A stretch of DNA of 64,000 bases, from the NCBI GenBank assembly GCA_963593905.1, contig CAVBBL010000005.1, positions 48,283 through 112,282 of the forward strand. The letters run 5' to 3'. Under the pieces are notes generated by a model that was not told where the DNA came from, did not search any database, and saw only the letters and a list, made by a program, of their open reading frames with translations. Source of the DNA: CAG-791 sp963593905 (GTDB taxonomy: Bacteria > Bacillota > Clostridia > Lachnospirales > Lachnospiraceae). A program made the translations under genes and the position numbers. Shown here one piece after another: positions 26,827-34,626 of this stretch; positions within the stretch are counted from its first letter, which is position 1, and each line of letters begins with the position of its first letter.

Positions 26827-27271
26827 ACAGTCCCTCTCCGGCGATACGCTGCAGATTCGCAGTGATCGTATCCAGCGCCTCATAAAAAATCTCCCGTTTT
26901 TCCTCTGTCAGACCGTCCCCTGCTCGGGCTACCGCCAGTTCCGCCCGCTTCGTAATCTGGGCCGCCACTTTTCTTCCCTGCTCGGTGAGCTTTAAGGTTC
27001 CCCGATAGAGCTTTGCATGCTCTCCTTCCTTCGTGATCAGTCCCTTTTCTTCCATAACGGACATCATCCGGGAAACGTCCGCCTTATCCTTTCCGCAGGC
27101 TTTGGCCAGGCTCGGTGCCGTAATCCCCTCCGGATATTGATACATGCAGGTCAGATAAACCGCATGGGTGCTTTTAAGCCCATAGGGCTTTAACTCCTCC
27201 GCGGCGATCCGGTGCCAATACCGTGAAATCTCCGAGATCGCCAGCGAAAATTTTTCAAATCGTTCGACCAT
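26825..27271 (-). CDS. MarR family transcriptional regulator
   Basis: 147-residue winged-helix regulator. The recognition-helix region ITAPSLAKACGKDKADVSRM and wing segment (LITKEGEHAKLYRGTLKLTEQG) are at about residues 47-103. Start at 27271 (MVERFEKF) behind AGAAAGGAATTT; codons further upstream run through the promoter. Two matching palindromes (27338-27353 and 27383-27398) sit in its promoter and early leader, pointing to autoregulation. A MetE-like gene is divergent 391 bases away and may be a target. Confidence 0.88.
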   Translation of the reverse strand: MVERFEKFSLAISEISRYWHRIAAEELKPYGLKSTHAVYLTCMYQYPEGITAPSLAKACGKDKADVSRMMSVMEEKGLITKEGEHAKLYRGTLKLTEQGRKVAAQITKRAELAVARAGDGLTEEKREIFYEALDTITANLQRIAGEGL

Positions 27272-27337
27272 AAATTCCTTTCTGTACCGCTGATTACGGC
27301 GACAAATTGGTGTCGTAAAAAAAGATGCAGTGCATAA

Positions 27338-27353
27338 TGTTGATTTCTCAACT
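27338..27353 (-). promoter_or_regulatory. MarR operator-like palindrome (site 2)
   Basis: TGTTGATTTCTCAACT, an inverted repeat with the same TGTTGA-N4-TCAAC plan as site 1, placed just downstream of the predicted transcription start of the MarR gene. Confidence 0.6.
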
Positions 27354-27367
27354 TCTTTGCAATCCCT

Positions 27368-27398
27368 ATATTGCATCATGGATGTTGAATTGTCAACA
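27368..27398 (-). promoter_or_regulatory. MarR gene promoter overlapped by operator palindrome (site 1)
   Basis: The -35 box TTGACA lies inside the perfect palindrome TGTTGAATTGTCAACA (27383-27398); a -10 (CAATAT) follows 17 bases on. An operator covering the -35 fits self-repression by the MarR protein. Confidence 0.65.
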
Positions 27399-27480
27399 TT
27401 TATTATATCGCAATCTGCCATAGTTTTAAGTTATGACCCGTCACTGTTTTTAAGTATTATGCATCCCGTTTTTTCAACTC

Positions 27481-27662
27481 TATAATGGGAAAATGTCAGC
27501 AGGGCATGTGAGGTCACAACACAGACTGCAACAAACGCTTCTGACGGGCAGAAACACAGCTGTAAGGGCACATACTTACAAAGAATAAAACGCGTACATG
27601 CAAACAATTAACCACATTTCAACATCCGGAAAATCATCCGAAAAAACACAGGAGGATCACCC
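27481..27662 (+). promoter_or_regulatory. -10 box and about 170-base leader of the MetE-like gene
   Basis: TATAAT at 27481-27486 with a poor -35, then a long untranslated leader ending in the SD AGGAGGATC. It holds a short perfect hairpin (TGTAAG...CTTACA near 27560) and a wider GTCAG...CTGAC closing pair. It does not match SAM-I, T-box or cobalamin consensus blocks that I could look for by eye. Confidence 0.4.
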
Positions 27663-28778
27663 ATGGCACAGAATACCCCGTTTCGTTACGATTATGTAGG
27701 AAGCTTTCTTCGTCCCCAGACTTTAAAAAAGGCACGGGCCGACTATGAGGCAGGCACGATTTCCGCCGAGGACTTAAAGAAAGCAGAAGATGCCGCCATT
27801 CTGGATCTGGTTTCCAAGCAGAAGGCTGCCGGCTATCATGTCATCACCGACGGTGAATTCCGCCGTGCCACCTGGCACCTGGATTTCATGTGGGGATTCC
27901 AGGGCGTAGGACACAGCAAGACCCAGACTGGCCTGCCCTTCCACGGCGAGGCTGCCATGATTGATGACACCTATCTGACCGGGAAGGTATCCGTAGACAG
28001 TCACCCTTTTGTAGAACACTTTAAATTCGTCAAAGCTTTAGAGGATGAGAATACCGTTGCCAAGCAGACCATCCCCGCACCGGCTCAGTTCTTAGAGCAG
28101 ATGATTATGCCCTTTGCTATGCTCAACACCAGCAAGTATTACTCTGACACGGATGAACTGGTGCAGGATATCGCCAACGGCTACAAGAAGGTCATCGCCG
28201 ATCTCTACGCAGCAGGCTGCCGCAATATTCAGCTGGATGATTGCTCCTGGGGTATGCTGGTAGATCCCAGAGCGGCCGCACTCTTTGGCACAGATGCCAA
28301 GGGTCTGGAAAAGATCAAGGAACAGCTCCTTGCCATCAACAATCTGGCCATCGAAGATACGCCCGCAGATCTGATCATCAACACCCATGTCTGCCGCGGC
28401 AACTTCCACTCCACCTACGCCAGCAGCGGCGCCTATGACAGTGTAGCAGCCACCCTGTTTGCAAAGGAAAATGTAAATGCCTACTATCTGGAATATGATG
28501 ATGAGCGCTCCGGCGGCTTTGCTCCTCTGGCTGAGGTATCCGGCGACAAGAAGGTAGTTCTGGGTCTGATCACCACCAAATCTCCGGTTTTGGAGGATAA
28601 GGAAACGGTAATCGCCCGTATCCATGATGCCGCACAGTACCTTCCTCTGGATCGTCTATGCCTGAGCCCGCAGTGCGGCTTTGCTTCCTGTGAGATCGGC
28701 AATAAACTCACCGAGGAAGAGCAATGGGCAAAGCTCGCTCTGGTCAAGGAAATCGCCGAGGAAGTCTGGGGAGAGTAA
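27663..28778 (+). CDS. MetE-like (YxjG/YxjH type) methionine synthase C-terminal domain protein
   Basis: 371-residue stand-alone homologue of the catalytic half of cobalamin-independent methionine synthase. Zinc/thiol-site residues are visible: His and Cys in NTHVCRGNFHS (about 242-252), Glu in YYLEYDDERSGG and Cys in LSPQCGFASCE (about 338-348). Bacillus relatives (YxjG/H) belong to sulfur-regulated genes. The true methyl donor is uncertain because the folate-binding N-terminal half of MetE is missing. It is a single-gene unit ending in a terminator interrupted by a hairpin element. Confidence 0.85.
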   Translation: MAQNTPFRYDYVGSFLRPQTLKKARADYEAGTISAEDLKKAEDAAILDLVSKQKAAGYHVITDGEFRRATWHLDFMWGFQGVGHSKTQTGLPFHGEAAMIDDTYLTGKVSVDSHPFVEHFKFVKALEDENTVAKQTIPAPAQFLEQMIMPFAMLNTSKYYSDTDELVQDIANGYKKVIADLYAAGCRNIQLDDCSWGMLVDPRAAALFGTDAKGLEKIKEQLLAINNLAIEDTPADLIINTHVCRGNFHSTYASSGAYDSVAATLFAKENVNAYYLEYDDERSGGFAPLAEVSGDKKVVLGLITTKSPVLEDKETVIARIHDAAQYLPLDRLCLSPQCGFASCEIGNKLTEEEQWAKLALVKEIAEEVWGE

Positions 28779-28801
28779 AAAAGGTAACGATCATAATAAA
28801 A

Positions 28802-28973
28802 AAAAAGCGAAGGTCAAAGTTTGAAAGAAATGCTTGATAGCATTTCTTTCAAACAGCGTTGATGACGCAAGCGCCATCAACGCTGATCCCATCGGAGAAA
28901 TCGCCTGCGCGAATTTCTCCTCGTGCAGCAGCAAGCTGCGGCATAAGAAGGTAAAATATGATCTTCGCTTTTT
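28802..28973 (+). terminator. Terminator of the MetE-like gene with a repeat element inside its loop
   Basis: AAAAAGCGAAGGTCA (28802-28816) pairs with TGATCTTCGCTTTTT (28959-28973), 14 of 15 positions. The arms are separated by 142 bases that are exactly one complete hairpin element, so the original terminator appears split by an insertion. Confidence 0.7.
28819..28958 (+). repeat. Complete family 1 hairpin element (A-B-C-D-SD) in plus orientation, no proper gene behind it
   Basis: A (GTTTGAAAGAAATGC with perfect 15-bp partner), B (AGCGTTGATG...CATCAACGCT), C (GGAGAAAT...AATTTCTCC) and D (GCAGCAAGCTGC), then AGAAGGTAAAAT-ATG. The ATG opens only a 12-codon frame. Every stem differs from other copies by paired changes. 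Confidence 0.9.
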
Positions 28974-29069
28974 CATTATATTTTTCGTATCAATGAATTG
29001 AAACAATCAGGAAAATGCTGATTAACTCAACATTGCCTTAGCATCTCCGGCATATTGCATGGATATCTA

Positions 29070-31118
29070 TCATACATAGCTTTTGCTGTCTTCCGTAACC
29101 TCCCGGAACTTTCTCTGCAGTGCTCTGTGAAATCTCACCAGCTGTCCCTGCTCCATCTTTGTCACGGCCCGATCATAGGTCATAAGGCCGTTGATTTCGG
29201 TCTCTATATCACTGGTCTGGGTGTAAATAGCAGCGCTCAGGCCTTTTTCCAGATTCGGAAACACATCTCTTTTCAAGGCATCACCATACGCCTTTGTCAG
29301 TTCTTCCTTTGATTTATAGTATTGATAGCCGAATTTGTCCTCACTGTACATATGTCCCGGCACCGGCCAGGCAAAGCCGCCGTACTCCGTCAGCGCCACC
29401 ACCCGATTCTTCTGCGGCCTGACCCGCAGCCGCCGCCAGTAGTTGTGAATGCTGTACAGATCTCCGCCTCCCTGGTCATACCAGCCGCATGCCTCATTGA
29501 TAAAGCGCGTGTCATCCAACTGTCTGATCAACGCCGTGGCCTTCCGGGCATCAAACTGTCCCCATCCTTCATTGAAGGCCGTCCACAGGGCAATACAGGG
29601 AAAACGGTGCAGATGAAGCACCATGTCCTTCAAATCCCGGTAATACTGCTGCCGCCCCTTTGCATCCTCTCTGGCATAGACCTTGTACATCTGCGGTCCG
29701 TCTCCGATGCCTCTGACCAGTCGATCCATTACATTAGGCAGCACCGTGGTAAAGTTCATATGATATTTGCCCCCGCCGTTTGGCATATCCTGCCAGACAA
29801 ACATGCCGAGCTTATCACAGAGGTAATAGAACCTCTCCGGTTCTATCTTGATATGCTTGCGGATCGTATTAAAGCCCATGTTCTTCAACATCCTGATGTC
29901 ATAGGCCAGTGCCTCCTCACAGGGCGCTGTCATAAGGCTCTCCGGCCAATACCCCTGATCCAGAACGCCATTAAAGAAATAAGGTTTATTGTTGAAAAAA
30001 AGACGCCATATTCCTTTTCTATCCTTTTCCACAGAAAACCTGCGCATGGCAAAATAGCCTGTGACCAGATCAACCGTTTCCCCTTTCGCCAAGTCGGAAA
30101 GAGAAACCTCCACGTCGTAGAGGAAGGGATCCTCCGGACTCCAGGGATGAAAATTCGGAAGTGAGACCCTCGCAGCAAAAAAGAGTTCGCCACCCTTTTG
30201 CTTTTCCGGATGTGCAGTCACTTCTGCCACAATCTGTTTGGCACCTTGCTTTCCACTGCAGAAAATCAGCATGCTAACCGTATGCTCCTGCCCCGGAGAA
30301 TCCTTTTTATTTGCACAGCAAACCTTGATTTCCACTTCTGCTGCCGCCTCATCATATAAAGGCTTCACCAAAAGCTCCTGTACATAGCAGGCAGGTACTC
30401 TCTCCATCCAGACACTCTGCCAGATGCCGCTCTGGGGTGTATAGAACAGGGAGGGAAACTGCCCGCCTCTTTCCAGGCGCTGCTTCCCCCTGGCATGGGG
30501 CCGCTGCTCCGTCCAATCTGTCACCGTCACCAGAAGATCATGATGCCTGGCAGCGTTCCCAATCCTCTCTGTGATGTCCAGGGTGAAGGGAAGATATCCA
30601 CCGGCATGTCTGCCTGCTTCCTGTCCATCCACATAAATCACACATTCCTGGTCGACTGCGCCGAAGTGAAGCAGGAATCTCTCTCCTTGCTGTATGGACT
30701 TTTCTATTGCCGGTTCTTCATCTGCACTGCCTGATTTTCTGCATTTTTTATCTTTTTCGTCTTCTTCCTCTTTTTGACCTGTATTATTCACATTTACCTT
30801 GTCTGTCAGTAGCAACTCTTTCAGATTAATTTCTCTATGATAAATCAGCACTTCCCCGGGCTGCAGGGTCCGATTTACCCCGGAAAGCACCGTCTCCGGC
30901 GAGAAGGGCACCAGGATCTGTCCGTCCCATTTTTCCTTCCCGTTTCCTGCCAGGTATTCCGGCAGATAATCCTGCAGTCTTTCCTCCTTCAGGATCGCAT
31001 ACTCCCAATATCCGTTCAGATTCAGATAGCTGTCCCTGACCATAGACGGCCGGGGATATTCCTGCCATACATGATTCGGATTTGTTTCCTTCCCCCACGT
31101 GGTATACAAATTTTCCAT
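29070..31118 (-). CDS. Glycoside hydrolase family 2 protein
   Basis: Cytoplasmic GH2 enzyme (682 aa; no signal peptide) with an N-terminal jelly roll (about 20-215), an immunoglobulin-like domain (about 225-330) and a TIM barrel. The acid/base glutamate is in TAFNEGWGQFD and the probable nucleophile in ALTEYGGFAWP. An unusual Lys/Glu-rich insert (EEEDEKDKKC region, about residues 115-140) interrupts the jelly roll. Sugar specificity (beta-galactosidase, glucuronidase or other) cannot be fixed. Start at 31118 follows GCAGGAGC. Confidence 0.9.
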   Translation of the reverse strand: MENLYTTWGKETNPNHVWQEYPRPSMVRDSYLNLNGYWEYAILKEERLQDYLPEYLAGNGKEKWDGQILVPFSPETVLSGVNRTLQPGEVLIYHREINLKELLLTDKVNVNNTGQKEEEDEKDKKCRKSGSADEEPAIEKSIQQGERFLLHFGAVDQECVIYVDGQEAGRHAGGYLPFTLDITERIGNAARHHDLLVTVTDWTEQRPHARGKQRLERGGQFPSLFYTPQSGIWQSVWMERVPACYVQELLVKPLYDEAAAEVEIKVCCANKKDSPGQEHTVSMLIFCSGKQGAKQIVAEVTAHPEKQKGGELFFAARVSLPNFHPWSPEDPFLYDVEVSLSDLAKGETVDLVTGYFAMRRFSVEKDRKGIWRLFFNNKPYFFNGVLDQGYWPESLMTAPCEEALAYDIRMLKNMGFNTIRKHIKIEPERFYYLCDKLGMFVWQDMPNGGGKYHMNFTTVLPNVMDRLVRGIGDGPQMYKVYAREDAKGRQQYYRDLKDMVLHLHRFPCIALWTAFNEGWGQFDARKATALIRQLDDTRFINEACGWYDQGGGDLYSIHNYWRRLRVRPQKNRVVALTEYGGFAWPVPGHMYSEDKFGYQYYKSKEELTKAYGDALKRDVFPNLEKGLSAAIYTQTSDIETEINGLMTYDRAVTKMEQGQLVRFHRALQRKFREVTEDSKSYV

Positions 31119-31149
31119 AATGCTCCTGCTCACTCCTATCAGACAGTAT

Positions 31150-31196
31150 CCATATGGCAGCACGAGAAGAATTTGCGAAGGCGGATTTCCCGATGT
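31150..31196 (-). repeat. Worn family 1 element (C with partial D) upstream of the GH2 gene
   Basis: GGGAAATCCGCC...AAATTCTTC resembles module C; the D arm is only half present (GTGCTGCCATATGG). Confidence 0.5.
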
Positions 31197-31202
31197 CCTC
31201 CT

Positions 31203-31823
31203 CTATATGCCATACTTTTCCAGATCTACTTTGCCGTCCGTCACCGCTATGCCATCCACCTCCAGGAGTTCGGCCTGCACATGCTCTCCCCCAAAGGCAA
31301 AGGCACCTGCCAATTCCCCTTTGGCATTGACCACACGATAACAGGGAATATGCGCCGGGTCCGGATTGTGATGCAGCGCATTACCCACCGCCCGGGACAT
31401 TTTGGGATTTCCTGCCATCTCTGCCACCTGTCCGTAAGTGGCCACCTTACCTCTGGGAATCTTCTGCACTGCCTCATAGATTCGCTTTGTAGGGCTGTCT
31501 GTAATCAGATCATAGCTTTCTGCGATCATTTGCCTTACCTCTTTTTCCGGTATAGTTCCGTCTAAAATGATCGTATTCCAATGCTCTTTATTCTGGTGAT
31601 ATCCCGGGATCACCGACGCAAAGGCATCCCGCCAGAAATCCCGCCACTGTGGGTGAACCTTTACATTCAGATTAATGTATCCGTTTCGTTCATATATCCA
31701 CAGGAAAGCCTTTTTGCTGCCATTCACCCGTACCAGCTGCCAGTTAGGATCGTGAAAAGGCGTCTCCAAATAGGTGTCCGGAAATGACAATCCGTAATTT
31801 GCGGCTTCTTCTCTTGTGCGCAT
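31203..31823 (-). CDS. MmcQ/YjbR domain fused to O6-alkylguanine-DNA alkyltransferase-like domain
   Basis: Two-domain protein of 206 aa. Residues about 1-110 are MmcQ/YjbR-like (DUF419; SFPDTYLETPFHDPNWQLVR, then KVHPQWRDFW). Residues about 120-206 are an Ogt/MGMT catalytic domain with PRGKVATYGQVAEMAG and the active-site IPCYRVV (family form PCHRV, so Cys is kept and His is Tyr). Likely repairs or senses alkylated guanine. Start at 31823 (MRTREEAANYG) behind AGGAGAAAGC. Confidence 0.88.
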   Translation of the reverse strand: MRTREEAANYGLSFPDTYLETPFHDPNWQLVRVNGSKKAFLWIYERNGYINLNVKVHPQWRDFWRDAFASVIPGYHQNKEHWNTIILDGTIPEKEVRQMIAESYDLITDSPTKRIYEAVQKIPRGKVATYGQVAEMAGNPKMSRAVGNALHHNPDPAHIPCYRVVNAKGELAGAFAFGGEHVQAELLEVDGIAVTDGKVDLEKYGI

Positions 31824-31863
31824 ATGCTTTCTCCTGTAAAAATACAGCGCTTTGCTCTCAATT

Positions 31864-32553
31864 TCATCCCCAGGGGCGTTTTCCTTCCAGCCATCCCTTA
31901 CTTTTCCAGTAATCATAGTCGGCACTGTCCGGCCTTTTCTTTACAATCATAGACATCACAGGAAAGAGAAGTCTCGTCTTCAGACAGGGCTTTTTCCTTC
32001 CCTGATCCGCCTTTATTTTAGCTGCCAATGCAGTCATATCCCGTTCCAGTTTTACCCAGGTTTTGTCTGTCACTCCATCCCATTTCATGGCACGAACGGC
32101 CGCACCGTATTTGTATATTCTGGCTGCGCCCCAGAAGGAAGCGCTGTCTGCCATATCCTGACAGGTGCTCTTCTGACCGCCGCCGGCCGCTGTGGCGATA
32201 CACACCACTTGTTTGCGGAACATGCTCTCCTCCGGGCGGTGCAGCAGCCAGCGCCAGCCGTAGTGCTCCAGCCAGGCCTTCATCGCGGAGGTCACGTGGT
32301 AGACATAAACAGGGCTTTCCATAATCAGCACATCCGCCTGATCCACCGCCTCTGTAATTGGTGCCAGCTTTTTATAGTGAGGACATAATTTTTCATCTCT
32401 GTTAATGCACACCGTACATCCGATGCACATTTCACCGAAATCCCTGGGAAGTAAGAATTCCGTCACCTGACCTCCCAGTTTCTCTGCCAGTGATCTGGCG
32501 ATATGGCAGGTCGTGCCATTGTGACTTTGACCATGTATTATTGTGATTTTCAT
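31864..32553 (-). CDS. NAD(P)H-dependent FMN reductase / flavodoxin-fold protein
   Basis: Flavodoxin-like fold: MKITIIHGQSHNGTT (FMN phosphate loop), CIGCTVCINRDEKLCPH (iron-sulfur-flavoprotein-like cysteines at about 43-59), then ESPVYVYHVTSAMKAWLEHYG. Probably an FMN-dependent oxidoreductase of the NADPH-dependent FMN reductase family. Start chosen at 32553 directly behind AAAGAGGTAATT. The frame is open for 27 codons further upstream but those codons are a hairpin element. The alkyltransferase fusion follows 40 bases downstream. Confidence 0.85.
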   Translation of the reverse strand: MKITIIHGQSHNGTTCHIARSLAEKLGGQVTEFLLPRDFGEMCIGCTVCINRDEKLCPHYKKLAPITEAVDQADVLIMESPVYVYHVTSAMKAWLEHYGWRWLLHRPEESMFRKQVVCIATAAGGGQKSTCQDMADSASFWGAARIYKYGAAVRAMKWDGVTDKTWVKLERDMTALAAKIKADQGRKKPCLKTRLLFPVMSMIVKKRPDSADYDYWKSKGWLEGKRPWG

Positions 32554-32566
32554 AATTACCTCTTTA

Positions 32567-32695
32567 TGCCGCAGTTTACTGCGGCAGCACGAGGAGAATT
32601 TCGCGCAGGCGAATTCTCCGATGTAATCTTGCATTGATGACGTTTACGGCATCAATGCGGTTAGAAAGAAATGCTATCGAGCATTTCTTTCTAAC
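32567..32695 (-). repeat. Family 1 leader-hairpin element (complete A-B-C-D), reference copy
   Basis: Reading minus: A 32660-32695 (GTTAGAAAGAAATGC, 15-bp stem), B 32631-32658 (GCATTGATG...CATCAATGC), C 32593-32619 (GGAGAATTCGCC...AATTCTCC), D 32567-32586 (TGCCGCAGTAAACTGCGGCA), then AAAGAGGTAATT-ATG of the flavoprotein gene. Confidence 0.95.
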
Positions 32696-32706
32696 TTACC
32701 ACTTTA

Positions 32707-32726
32707 TGCCGCAGTTTACTGCGGCA
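32707..32726 (-). repeat. Extra D module upstream of the reference element
   Basis: A second perfect TGCCGCAGTAAACTGCGGCA, followed by AAAGTGGTAAG and then directly by the A module of the next copy. Confidence 0.88.
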
Positions 32727-32774
32727 GCTTTTCAATAATGTCATGCCCTATTATGGGACATAGCCGTTAAGATA

Positions 32775-33527
32775 TCACACTGACGACACAAGCTGTCTTA
32801 CTTTTTCCTCTGAGACACAGTCATACGCCTTTTCCATTCCTTCTTTTGCTGCATAGGCGTAAGATACGCTGCCGGAATGCCCCGTGGAATCCTGCTTCCA
32901 TATGCGGCAGGAGCTGTGCAGCTGCATCGCACCTGTTGATTGTATCAGTTCTGCTGCATTTTCCCCATTGATTCCGCAGCCGGGAAGAATTTGCATGGCA
33001 TTTTTGCTCCGGCGAATCAGGTCTGCAATTTGGTTTCTTCCCTCCCAGGCAGTTGCAGCGCCGCCGCTGGTCAGTATTCTGTCTGCACCAAGTCCCTGCA
33101 AAATTTCAAATGCATCCTGTAAGTTATCCACGCAGTCAAAGGCCCGATGAAAAACTGCCTGCTTATGAGGATAGCTGTGAATCAGCTGTATAAACGATGC
33201 AGTCGCTTTCTGCTCCACTGTTCTGTCTTCCTGTAAAAAGCCAAAAGCAATGCCGTCGGCACCATTTTCAAGCAGCAGTTTTGCATCTGCATACATCTGT
33301 TCATATTCCTCATCGGAATAGCAAAAACCGCCTCCCCGAGGTCTCACCATTGCTATGATCTCCAGGTCTGTATGTTCCCTTGCCAAACGAAGACTTCCCA
33401 GGGAAGGGGTCAATCCTCCCATATATAATGCACTGTTTAATTCAATTCGATGTGCACCGCCTCGCCAGGCCGCTATGGCATCCGCATAACTTCCACAGCA
33501 TATTTCTACTGTTATTTTTTTCTTCAT
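32775..33527 (-). CDS. cutC: CutC family protein
   Basis: TIM-barrel protein of the CutC family (historically copper homeostasis; biochemical role unsettled). Typical segments: TVEICCGSYADAIAAWRGGA, MVRPRGGGFCYSDEE, VFHRAFD, ILTSGGAATAWEG, GCGINGENAAEL. About 250 aa, standard. Start chosen at 33527 (MKKKITVE), with AGAGG five bases ahead; an ATG immediately before it is also possible. Codons upstream belong to a hairpin element. Confidence 0.92.
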   Translation of the reverse strand: MKKKITVEICCGSYADAIAAWRGGAHRIELNSALYMGGLTPSLGSLRLAREHTDLEIIAMVRPRGGGFCYSDEEYEQMYADAKLLLENGADGIAFGFLQEDRTVEQKATASFIQLIHSYPHKQAVFHRAFDCVDNLQDAFEILQGLGADRILTSGGAATAWEGRNQIADLIRRSKNAMQILPGCGINGENAAELIQSTGAMQLHSSCRIWKQDSTGHSGSVSYAYAAKEGMEKAYDCVSEEKVRQLVSSV

Positions 33528-33540
33528 CATTTCCTCTTTC

Positions 33541-33590
33541 TGCCGCAGTTCCTTTGCGGCTGCGCAAGGAGAAAGTTGCGCCAAAGGACG
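33541..33590 (-). repeat. Family 1 leader-hairpin element (D plus partial C) upstream of cutC
   Basis: D is GCCGCAAAGGAACTGCGGC-like with a wider loop; C is reduced to one arm. Confidence 0.65.
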
Positions 33591-33616
33591 ATTAGCGCTC
33601 TTTTGAATATCCTGTC

Positions 33617-34492
33617 CTATCTGTTCCGAAATTTACCCGGCGTCGTGCTGTAATACCTGTGAAACATCTCACAGAAATAGCTGCTGTTGGAAAAACCGCA
33701 GGCATAGGCAATTTCTGTAACGGACATGGCTGTATTCTGCAGCAGGAAAACGGATTTTTCCAATCGGTAGCGGTTCAGGTAAACCATGGGCGAGGTACTC
33801 AAATAGGTCTGAAAAAGGGAAGAGCACTTTGTCTTGCAGCAATTTCCTGCAGAGGAAATATCTTTAAGTATCACCTTGTTGGCATAATTTTTCTGCACAT
33901 ATCCTATCATGGCCGTCAAAGCCAATATATCCTCCGTATTTTTATCCGCATTCGGAAAAGCGCTGCCGTTTTCTGCAAGAAGACGAAAAATATGTGCGGT
34001 CTTCTCCAGAATCAGAAAAGGCTGTATCTGCTCTGTGCAGGATTCATAGAGAATCTCCAGGTCCCTAAGAACGGCACTCTGCCACTGCACCGAGGGATTC
34101 AGCTTCTGACAGGAAAACTGCCTGTTTTGAACCAGCGGATTCAAACAGTTTTCCACAAAATACGAATTTGCGGAAAGCAGCAGCGGCGACAAAAGAATGC
34201 AGATAAAAATACATTCTTTATAATGATCGGAATACCCATAATGGAAGCACCGGCTGTTCACAAAGATGCCTTCTCCTGCCCGCAGAGAAATCCTCTGCCC
34301 GTTCACATCGTACATCATCTGACCTTCCAGAATCAGAATAAATTCCAGGTCATCGTGCCAATGGCTCACTGCCCGGAAATCGGGATAGTTGGAGAGCTGT
34401 CCTTTTTTGATATAAGCCGGAAAATCAGGATTATTATACGCTACATTTTCCGATGCATCTGAGTTTAAGACTGTGCTGGGACATACTTCCAT
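33617..34492 (-). CDS. AraC family transcriptional regulator
   Basis: 291-residue regulator with an N-terminal cupin sensor (SHWHDDLEFILILEGQ, about 43-58) and a C-terminal pair of HTH motifs (KDISSAGNCCKTKCSSLFQT and MSVTEIAYACGFSNSSYFCE, followed by FHRYYSTTPGKFR). Fits sugar-responsive AraC proteins. It is divergent from the acetyltransferase gene at 34627; either that gene or the downstream enzymes could be targets. A strong but slightly distant SD (AAAGGAGG) precedes the ATG. Confidence 0.9.
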   Translation of the reverse strand: MEVCPSTVLNSDASENVAYNNPDFPAYIKKGQLSNYPDFRAVSHWHDDLEFILILEGQMMYDVNGQRISLRAGEGIFVNSRCFHYGYSDHYKECIFICILLSPLLLSANSYFVENCLNPLVQNRQFSCQKLNPSVQWQSAVLRDLEILYESCTEQIQPFLILEKTAHIFRLLAENGSAFPNADKNTEDILALTAMIGYVQKNYANKVILKDISSAGNCCKTKCSSLFQTYLSTSPMVYLNRYRLEKSVFLLQNTAMSVTEIAYACGFSNSSYFCEMFHRYYSTTPGKFRNR

Positions 34493-34593
34493 TGGGAGGA
34501 GCCTCCTTTGCGAACATTTGTTATATTATTGTGCGCAATTCTGGTATGAAAATCAAGAAAAACCATTTACTTTGATTCTATATGCACAGCGCA

Positions 34594-34612
34594 GCCGCAG
34601 ACTAGCTGCGGC
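34594..34612 (+). repeat. D-type leader hairpin upstream of the acetyltransferase gene
   Basis: GCCGCAG-ACTAG-CTGCGGC perfect stem followed by AGAAAGAGGTAGAT-ATG; plus-strand example of the solo D module. Confidence 0.85.
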
Positions 34613-34626
34613 AGAAAGAGGTAGAT

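Noticed and set aside
27487..27662. SAM riboswitch before the MetE-like gene
   Set aside because: None of the conserved SAM-I core blocks are visible; left as an unassigned leader.
28791..29006. 71-codon minus-strand ORF after the MetE-like gene
   Set aside because: Made entirely of the antisense of a hairpin element and terminator arms.
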